15,406 nt of DNA, from the NCBI GenBank assembly GCA_963610045.1, contig CAVDMS010000038.1, positions 1 to 15,406 of the forward strand. Reading direction: 5' to 3'. Made by a program: the position numbers and the translations under genes. The DNA comes from F23-B02 sp963610045 (lineage in GTDB: Bacteria > Bacillota > Clostridia > Oscillospirales > Oscillospiraceae). The notes beneath the pieces were generated by a model that saw only the letters and a list, made by a program, of their open reading frames with translations, searched no databases and had not been told where the DNA came from. Shown here piece after piece: positions 7,641-15,406 of the stretch (its first letter is position 1; each line of letters starts with the position of its first letter).

Positions 7641-8338
7641 AAGCTAAAAGCAAGTTAGGTATTAATGCAACCGCACTCAAAATAATCGGCATGATCGCCA
7701 TGACAATAGACCATATCGGTTATTTTCTGCTTCCGCAGATTGAAGCGTTTCGCATGATTGGGCGTATCGCATATCCGATATTTGCTTATATGATCGCCGA
7801 AGGCTGCCGCTATACCCGAAACAAAGCGAAGTATTTGCTGTCCGTACTTAGTGTAGGTTGCGTCTGCTCGGTGATATCATACATAGCGGAAAGAAGTTTG
7901 TATCAATCTATTTTTATTACATTTTCGTGTTCGATTGCATTGACTTTTGTTTTAGACAAAGCAACTGCCGACAGCAACAGGCATTTGGAAAAGCACATTT
8001 GGGGACTACTCGCTATACTGTTGACCGGGTTGTATTTTTGCTTGTTTGGCGTGCAAGTAATTCCCGGATTTGAAACAGACTATGGGTTATACGGTGTTTT
8101 AACGCCTGTTTTGATTCGTTACGGTCGGAACAAAAATGAAAAACTGCTTGCGTTGACAGTCGGGCTTTGTCTTATTGCGATAGGCGGTATGTCCTCACAG
8201 CTCTTTTCGCTTGCGGCAGTAGGAATACTTGCGTTTTACGACGGAAAGCGAGGAAAGCACGGTATGAAATGGTTCTTCTACGGATACTACCCGCTTCACA
8301 TCGCTTTTCTGTATGCCATTTCGCAATTTATTCATTGA
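7613..8338 (+). CDS. TraX family membrane protein
   Basis: Polytopic membrane protein of 241 residues resembling the TraX family, named after the F-plasmid pilin acetylase. In Firmicutes, TraX-like proteins are usually chromosomal and of unknown acyltransferase-like role. The family signature appears near residues 25-38 as GMIAMTIDHIGYFL, followed by FRMIGRIAYPIFAYMIAEG, a pattern shared by this family. About seven to eight hydrophobic segments follow, and the C-terminus reads GYYPLHIAFLY. The start ATG 7613 lies within the end of the upstream gene (28-nt overlap) and has AGGA 6 nt before it, so expression is probably coupled. No conjugation genes are visible nearby. It may acylate a surface lipoprotein or glycan made by the cluster, but that is a guess. 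Confidence 0.87.
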   Translation: MDCLQCTAVKAKSKLGINATALKIIGMIAMTIDHIGYFLLPQIEAFRMIGRIAYPIFAYMIAEGCRYTRNKAKYLLSVLSVGCVCSVISYIAERSLYQSIFITFSCSIALTFVLDKATADSNRHLEKHIWGLLAILLTGLYFCLFGVQVIPGFETDYGLYGVLTPVLIRYGRNKNEKLLALTVGLCLIAIGGMSSQLFSLAAVGILAFYDGKRGKHGMKWFFYGYYPLHIAFLYAISQFIH

Positions 8339-8356
8339 TTATTTGGGAGAATGCCT

Positions 8357-9058
8357 ATGAAGAAGAAAATACATATCATGATTGACTGCGGAATGGTTAT
8401 CCTCTTACCGCTTTTGATGGCTTATTCATTGATCGGAGAGGCTGCTCATGAATATCTGGGTATTGCAATGTTCCTGCTGTTTGTCATACACCATATTATG
8501 AATGCAGCATGGTGGCGTAGTCTGTTCAAAGGAAAATACTCACCCGCCCGCATTGTGATGACGGTAACAGATTTATTGCTGGTGATTATCATGATAGCAC
8601 TCCCGGTCAGCGGAATTATCATGTCACGCTATGCATTTTCATTCCTTCAAATAACCGGTGGGGTCGGTACGGCGCGCACAGTGCATTTGCTCACTTCTTA
8701 TTGGGGATTTGTGCTGATGTCGTTTCATGCAGGCTTACATGGGCAAATGGTTGTGCAAGCAATCAGAAAATCACTTTTGCCGAAATCTTCAAAGTGTGCC
8801 GACGCGGTTTTAACTCTGATGGCTGCCATGATAGCTGCCTGTGGAGTGTACGCATTTATTCGCAGGCAATTTGCGGACTATATGTTTTTGAAAGTACCAT
8901 TTGTGTTCTTTAATTTCGATGAGCCACGCATTTACTTTATGGTGGATTATATCACGATCATGCTTTTGTTTGCGTTTGCGGGATATTACTTGCTGAAACT
9001 GCTAAGAAGTAAACACCGGATTCCAACCGCAGAGAATCCGCAAAGCAATGGAAAGTGA
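8357..9058 (+). CDS. DUF4405-type membrane protein, probable b-type cytochrome
   Basis: Membrane protein of 233 residues with about five to six hydrophobic segments, resembling DUF4405 and related to cytochrome b561/formate-dehydrogenase-gamma-like four-helix bundles. Two helices each carry the pattern H-x13-H: His31/His45 in the first (HEYLGIA to FVIHH) and His110/His124 in the second (VHLL to SFHAG). This is the spacing that binds two b haems across a membrane in known cytochromes. A further His128 is nearby. The ATG at 8351 is only 1-2 nt from the ribosome site GGGAGA (8345-8350), while ATG 8357 has 6-7 nt spacing and starts MKKKIHIM, so I use 8357. Last gene of the unit, followed by a hairpin terminator. 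It could pass electrons between the cytosol or quinones and the exported flavodoxin. Confidence 0.88.
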   Translation: MKKKIHIMIDCGMVILLPLLMAYSLIGEAAHEYLGIAMFLLFVIHHIMNAAWWRSLFKGKYSPARIVMTVTDLLLVIIMIALPVSGIIMSRYAFSFLQITGGVGTARTVHLLTSYWGFVLMSFHAGLHGQMVVQAIRKSLLPKSSKCADAVLTLMAAMIAACGVYAFIRRQFADYMFLKVPFVFFNFDEPRIYFMVDYITIMLLFAFAGYYLLKLLRSKHRIPTAENPQSNGK

Positions 9059-9125
9059 CGATATCGTTTATATGCCGCAACACAAAGAATTTATACGCTG
9101 TCCCATATAAAATAGACCTATTAGT

Positions 9126-9170
9126 AAACAAAGAGTATGCTGCTCAACGCCGCATACTCTTTGTTTTATC
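9126..9170. terminator. Bidirectional intrinsic terminator
   Basis: Perfect 15-bp inverted repeat: the arm at 9126-9140 (AAACAAAGAGTATGC) pairs with 9152-9166 around an 11-nt loop. A T-rich tail (TTTGTTTTATC) follows on the + strand and TTTGTTTACT on the - strand. It lies 67 nt after the DUF4405 stop and touches the stop of the minus-strand tnpV gene, so it probably ends both convergent units. Confidence 0.85.
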
Positions 9171-9546
9171 TAAAAATAATTTCACTATTTACGATTTCGG
9201 CTGCCCGATTTCGTATGTTGTTCATTTTGCCGGCCCACGCCATTTGGTCGGCGGCTTTCAACTGCTCGGTAACACCCTCTGATTTAGCCATTTGCTTTAC
9301 CAGCCGTTCAAACATTCCCTCAGCCTGTCGGTCAATGTCGGCAAGATAATCATTTAATTTACCGCTGATTTGCAGGCTCGACAAAGTAATTTGTTTGTTG
9401 TGTCGGAGATACTCGTGGTGACGCTGTCCCCATATGCCGATTAGCTTCTGCTCTTTCTCCGGCTCATCATCTCCGGTGATGAGGTAATAATCACCGACCA
9501 ACTCATATTTCAGCCCCGTGCGTTCATCTGTAATGTACTTTTTCAT
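9166..9546 (-). CDS. tnpV: TnpV-family transposon-encoded protein
   Basis: Protein of 126 residues matching the TnpV family, small proteins carried by Tn4451-like and other clostridial mobile elements; its exact role is not established. Family marks are the start MKKYITDERTGLKYELVGDYY, then LIGIWGQRHHEYLR, a central helix LQISGKLNDYLADIDRQAEGM, and the end MNNIRNRAAEIVNSEIIF. The open frame extends to a TTG at 9552, but ATG at 9546 has GGAG about 9 nt upstream and gives the usual N-terminus. It begins 2 nt after the stop of the upstream 60-residue gene. No recombinase gene is in the window, so this is a remnant or the edge of an element. It is convergent with the redox operon, with which it shares a terminator. 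Confidence 0.88.
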   Translation of the reverse strand: MKKYITDERTGLKYELVGDYYLITGDDEPEKEQKLIGIWGQRHHEYLRHNKQITLSSLQISGKLNDYLADIDRQAEGMFERLVKQMAKSEGVTEQLKAADQMAWAGKMNNIRNRAAEIVNSEIIFR

Positions 9547-9548
9547 AA

Positions 9549-9731
9549 TCAAGCTCTCCGTTCTGCAATTTTGAATTTTTTGATTTTAGCGTTTGCTGCT
9601 TTGATAAGCACTTCATCTACGGCATCGGTGTATCTTTCCTCCGATATAAGACGATTGCGGAGCTTGTTTAAGCACTCAATCATAAGCCGCCATTTCTCGG
9701 TTGTAAGCGCAAGGTAATACTTTTGCTTCAT
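9549..9731 (-). CDS. Small TnpV-associated hypothetical protein
   Basis: A basic helical protein of 60 residues (starts MKQKYYLALTTEKWRLMIE, ends KIKKFKIAERRA). Proteins of this kind frequently precede tnpV in Firmicute mobile elements; no function is known. It is real by context: a strong ribosome site AAAGGAGG (complement at about 9738-9746) lies about 7 nt before its ATG, and its stop is 2 nt before the tnpV ATG, so the two genes are translated as a pair. It has many Arg/Lys and Leu residues but no recognisable catalytic motif. Confidence 0.75.
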   Translation of the reverse strand: MKQKYYLALTTEKWRLMIECLNKLRNRLISEERYTDAVDEVLIKAANAKIKKFKIAERRA

Positions 9732-9982
9732 CAGTCAGACCTCCTTTGATTTTCTGCTCTTATTGTATCGGAGAACACAAAAATAATCGAATGTGCGGAT
9801 AAGGGAAGAGTGCCAAACTATTATCACTTGGCATTCTTGATTTTCTCGGATAGTAATCGGATTGCATAAGGGAAACAAAGACTTTTAAGGACTTCTTCAA
9901 GGAAGCCAGCCAACGAATTTTGGCATCCTTCATTTGATAGATCTGGAAAGTTACCGTTTCAACGCCCCATATAATAATAAAG

Positions 9983-10024
9983 TCACCGAGAAAAGTTTTT
10001 TGCTTTTCTCGGTGATTTTATTTG
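9983..10024. terminator. Strong hairpin, probable intrinsic terminator
   Basis: Perfect 13-bp stem: TCACCGAGAAAAG at 9983-9995 pairs with 10003-10015 across a 7-nt loop, followed on the + strand by TTTTATTTG. On the minus strand the tail is CTTTATTATTAT. No plus-strand gene ends just before it, so it most likely ends read-through from the minus-strand operon at 10112-15282, or is left over from the mobile element. Confidence 0.7.
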
Positions 10025-10028
10025 CCTT

Positions 10029-10080
10029 TGCCACACCTGATAAATTGTTTGTTTTAGTACTTCGTTATCAGTCCGTGGCA
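10029..10080. repeat. Imperfect inverted repeat
   Basis: Outer arms TGCCAC (10029-10034) and GTGGCA (10075-10080) and inner arms CTGATAA (10037-10043) and TTATCAG (10065-10071) pair with a 2/3-nt internal bulge and a 21-nt loop. It lies just downstream of the minus-strand operon. It could be part of a terminator, a protein-binding site, or the end of an excised element. Confidence 0.45.
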
Positions 10081-10111
10081 TTGAGTCCGGCGGTTTTTTG
10101 CATACATTATA

Positions 10112-10447
10112 TTATTTGTCGCCGCAGAATTTGGATTCCTCGCTGCTCCAACCACGGTCCAAAAGCCAGTAGGAATATTCGGGGATCTCAAAGTCCGGGT
10201 CGTCGTCGTGGGAGGCGATCTCCTCCTGACGCTGCGCCTTGAGCTTTGCCTCAAAGCCCATAAGCTCCGTCAGCGTGAAGGGAAGCCCCAGCTCCTCGGC
10301 GATGGGGAACAGAATGTCCTCCACCAAAAACTCACGCATTTCAAGGCTTCCGGGGTAGTTTGCAAGCTCCGTCTCGATGCGGCGGCTCAGCTCCTCGTCG
10401 GAACTTATCGTCTCAAAAAACTTACTTACGTTATCAAGTTCCAGCAT
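10112..10447 (-). CDS. Small acidic protein, Nif11-leader-like
   Basis: Protein of 111 residues, not firmly recognised. Its first 75 residues resemble Nif11-type leader domains, which serve as leaders for some ribosomal peptide natural products and are also found in proteins of unknown role. The similarity lies in an N-terminal helix NVSKFFETISSDEELSRRIE, a connecting helix, and AEELGLPFTLTELMGFEAKL, which recalls the family's 'A.e.G..ft..el'. The tail is very acidic (SHDDDPDFEIPEYSYW) and ends with one Cys (SKFCGDK). There is no double-Gly cleavage site and no modification enzyme nearby. The open frame extends upstream to 10552, but ATG 10447 has GGAGAA 5 nt before it and lies 14 nt after the kinase-like gene. 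Last gene of the minus operon; alternatively a small housekeeping protein. Confidence 0.75.
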   Translation of the reverse strand: MLELDNVSKFFETISSDEELSRRIETELANYPGSLEMREFLVEDILFPIAEELGLPFTLTELMGFEAKLKAQRQEEIASHDDDPDFEIPEYSYWLLDRGWSSEESKFCGDK

Positions 10448-10461
10448 TTCGGTTCTCCGTT

Positions 10462-11058
10462 TCAAAACATTTTTGCGATGTAGGGTACGATCTCCTTTAT
10501 CACCACGTCGGTGGTGTTGATGCAGAAGTCGTAGTAGGACTTGTCGCCCCAACGCTGACCCGTGAAGTCGTTGTAGTAGCGGGCTCTGTCCTTGTCGATG
10601 GCGAGGATGCGCCGTCTAAGCTCCTGATCGGTGAGACTCTCACCCTCCTGCCTGCTGCGGCAGCGGCGTATGCGGCTGTCGATATCGGCGTAAACGAACA
10701 GACGGCAGGGCTTGCGCTCACGCAGAATGTAGTCTGCGCAGCGGCCGATAATGACGCAGTCGCTCTTATCGGCGAGCGAGGAGATGATCTCGGTCTGCGC
10801 CTTGAATATCTCCTGTATCTGGCGGACGTGATAGTCCGTGTTATAGGCAAAGCTGTTGCCTATCGTGATGGGGAAGAGGCTGTGCGGCTTGCCCTCCACG
10901 ACGGAGCGGATGTACTTTTCCGACAGCGAGGTGTTTTTTGCAATCTCGCTGATGATCTCCTTGTCGTAATACTCGATGCCAAGCTCCTCGGCGAGGCGGC
11001 GACCAAGCTCTCTGCCTCCCGAACCGAATTCTCTGCCGACTGTAATGATTTTATTCAT
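10462..11058 (-). CDS. Cytidylate kinase-like family protein
   Basis: P-loop nucleotide kinase-like protein of 198 residues in the cytidylate-kinase-like family (Cytidylate_kin2). These proteins are related to Cmk but their substrate is generally not shown. The protein begins MNKIITVGREFGSGGRELG, containing the phosphate-binding loop GREFGSGG, and then has YYDKEII, the conserved CVIIGRCADYIL and FVYAD strand, and an Arg-rich lid region (RIRRCRSRQEGE to RRRI). The following DKDRARYYNDFTGQRWGD is also typical. AAGGAG lies 8-9 nt before ATG 11058. It follows the acetyltransferase gene by 12 nt and precedes the Nif11-like gene by 14 nt, so it belongs to the mfd operon. A true cytidylate kinase would usually be near 225 residues, so I do not call it cmk. 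Confidence 0.92.
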   Translation of the reverse strand: MNKIITVGREFGSGGRELGRRLAEELGIEYYDKEIISEIAKNTSLSEKYIRSVVEGKPHSLFPITIGNSFAYNTDYHVRQIQEIFKAQTEIISSLADKSDCVIIGRCADYILRERKPCRLFVYADIDSRIRRCRSRQEGESLTDQELRRRILAIDKDRARYYNDFTGQRWGDKSYYDFCINTTDVVIKEIVPYIAKMF

Positions 11059-11070
11059 GCGCCCATCTCC

Positions 11071-11691
11071 TTATAAAGATTCGATCAGCCGCCGAAGCTC
11101 GACCGCAAAATCGCCGACATGCTTTCCGTCGGCGAAGGCGTGGTTCAGCTCCACGGACATACCGAGAATTTTTTTGCCGTTTTCGTTGTGGTATTTGCCC
11201 CATGTGATGCGGGGTATCGCATCGTCCTTTTCGTAGTTGCGCTCGTTTGTGAATGCGGTAAGCTCGATCCACGGCAGGCAGGATATGAATATCAGATCGT
11301 CGCTCTCGCTCGTCATGTCGATAAAGCAGGTCTGCCCGTCGCTTTTGCGCTTTGCCTCACGGCAGAAGTCTGCGATATCGCCGTCCGCCGCCATCGTCAC
11401 GATGTGGAAGCTGTCCGCACCGGGCTTTAGGTCCGTAAAGCTCGGACGCCGGGCGTCGTGTAGGACCGGGACGCCGTCGTGCATGGCGTATCTGAGCGCC
11501 TCGACGGAATTTACCGCCTTCGTCACAAGGTAGGTCAGCGCATAGTAAAAGCTCAGCCCCTGCGACTTCACATAGTCGTAAAGCTCCGTGACGTCGAGAT
11601 TGAAGGTCACGGAATAAAACGGGTTCGACATGGGCGAGAAAAACTCGTACAGCTCACGCCGACGCCATGTATCGTAGCAAAGCTCCTTCAC
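11071..11691 (-). CDS. CatA-like acetyltransferase
   Basis: Acetyltransferase of the chloramphenicol O-acetyltransferase (type A) fold, about 206 residues, trimeric and cytosolic in the family. The active-site motif HHxxxDG appears as NHAFADG with the catalytic His near residue 184; the first His is Asn and the usual Cys is Ala. Other CAT marks are FFSPMSNPFYSVTFNLDVT, FYYALTYLVTKAVN and FISCLPWIELTAF. The start is GTG 11691, with a perfect AAAGGAGG 6 nt ahead (complement at 11698-11705); the longer frame to 11733 only adds a basic unfamiliar stretch. It lies 57 nt after mfd, without a clear promoter between them, and 12 nt before the kinase-like gene. Many chromosomal CatA-like proteins do not confer chloramphenicol resistance, and the changed motif gives no reason to assume it. 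Confidence 0.88.
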   Translation of the reverse strand: MKELCYDTWRRRELYEFFSPMSNPFYSVTFNLDVTELYDYVKSQGLSFYYALTYLVTKAVNSVEALRYAMHDGVPVLHDARRPSFTDLKPGADSFHIVTMAADGDIADFCREAKRKSDGQTCFIDMTSESDDLIFISCLPWIELTAFTNERNYEKDDAIPRITWGKYHNENGKKILGMSVELNHAFADGKHVGDFAVELRRLIESL

Positions 11692-11748
11692 GTTCCGCCT
11701 CCTTTGACGCTTTATCCGATAAAATAATAACACAAAAATTTGCAGGAT

Positions 11749-15282
<3,534 letters not shown>

Positions 15283-15290
15283 AACAAAAT

Positions 15291-15319
15291 ATTATATTCC
15301 TTTGCCGGCAAATCGTCAA
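15291..15319 (-). promoter_or_regulatory. Sigma-A promoter of mfd, predicted leaderless
   Basis: On the minus strand TTGACG (complement 15314-15319), a 17-nt spacer, and TATAAT (complement 15291-15296) form a near-consensus housekeeping promoter. The -10 box ends only 8 nt before the A of the mfd ATG at 15282, so transcription is expected to begin within a few bases of, or exactly at, the start codon. Confidence 0.8.
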
Positions 15320-15358
15320 GAATCTAAAGCCCCGCAGCGAGACCTGCACCATCTCATG

Positions 15359-15406
15359 GCTCCCTCTGACGAGGGAGCTGTCGGCGTAAGCCGACTGAGG
15401 GAGAGA
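15359..15406. repeat. Palindromic short interspersed repeat, cut by window end
   Basis: CTCCCTC (15360-15366) can pair with GAGGGAG at 15371-15377 (loop TGAC) or at 15397-15403, and GTCGGC (15380-15385) pairs with GCCGAC (15390-15395) around GTAA. This nested, two-way foldable unit resembles the short dispersed palindromic repeats common in gut Oscillospirales genomes. Only one copy is in the window and it may continue past the edge. Confidence 0.7.

Larger units (their letters stand above)
9732..10111. other. Gene-poor junction between mobile remnant and housekeeping operon
   Basis: No intact gene seen. It holds the ribosome site of the 60-residue gene, a short inverted repeat TGCCAA (9811-9816) with TTGGCA (9828-9833), a strong hairpin (9983-10015) and an imperfect inverted repeat (10029-10080). 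On the minus strand a frame without stops runs from about 10017 to 9760 but has no good start. Part of it (near 9915-9960) reads like the opening of the YodL/DUF4316-type proteins of conjugative elements (TFQIYQMKD), so it may be a gene remnant. Base composition changes across this stretch. Confidence 0.6.

Noticed and set aside
9811..9833. TGCCAA/TTGGCA hairpin as a terminator
   Set aside because: Only 6 bp with an 11-nt loop and no T-run; likely chance.
10448..10552. Upstream extension of the Nif11-like protein
   Set aside because: The added 35 residues are read through the kinase-like gene in another frame, and ATG 10447 has its own ribosome site.
10360..11076. 238-codon + strand frame opposite the kinase-like gene
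   Set aside because: Antisense to a gene with clear P-loop motifs; the translation is Val/Ala/Asp-rich without domain features.

Overview
The window suggests a chromosome segment from a gut-type Firmicute (Clostridia, probably Oscillospirales or a close relative). The signs are Shine-Dalgarno led genes, Gram-positive style lipoproteins, a TnpV gene typical of clostridial mobile elements, and a short palindromic repeat at the right edge of a kind common in gut Oscillospirales. The assignment is inferred from sequence features read by eye; no database search was possible.

Left region (1-9166, + strand): eleven tightly packed genes that look like one transcription unit. It enters from outside the window and ends at a strong hairpin at 9126-9166. 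The order is: aldo/keto reductase (AKR, 5' cut off), MATE exporter, a second AKR, lipoprotein metallo-beta-lactamase-fold hydrolase, a third AKR, hexapeptide acetyltransferase, lipoprotein AKR, lipoprotein flavodoxin, lipoprotein NTF2/SnoaL-like protein, TraX-family membrane protein, and a DUF4405 membrane protein with two H-x13-H haem-ligand patterns. Gaps are 2-32 nt, with two overlaps. The theme is redox: four AKRs, one flavodoxin and one probable b-type cytochrome. Four proteins of normally cytosolic fold carry lipoprotein signals and Ser/Thr/Asn/Glu-rich linkers. The flavodoxin also keeps a perfect internal ribosome binding site and in-frame ATG exactly at the domain start, so it may be made in two forms or may be a recent fusion.

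Middle (9166-10111): a two-gene minus-strand remnant of a mobile element (TnpV plus a 60-residue companion), then about 380 nt without an intact gene that holds a strong hairpin and an imperfect inverted repeat. Base composition changes here, from moderate GC on the left to clearly GC-rich on the right.

Right region (10112-15282, - strand): a probable operon of mfd (transcription-repair coupling factor), a CatA-fold acetyltransferase, a cytidylate-kinase-like protein, and a 111-residue acidic protein that resembles the Nif11 leader family. The mfd gene has a near-perfect sigma-A promoter (TTGACG, 17 nt, TATAAT) only 8 nt before its ATG, which implies a leaderless mRNA. The right edge cuts into the palindromic repeat.
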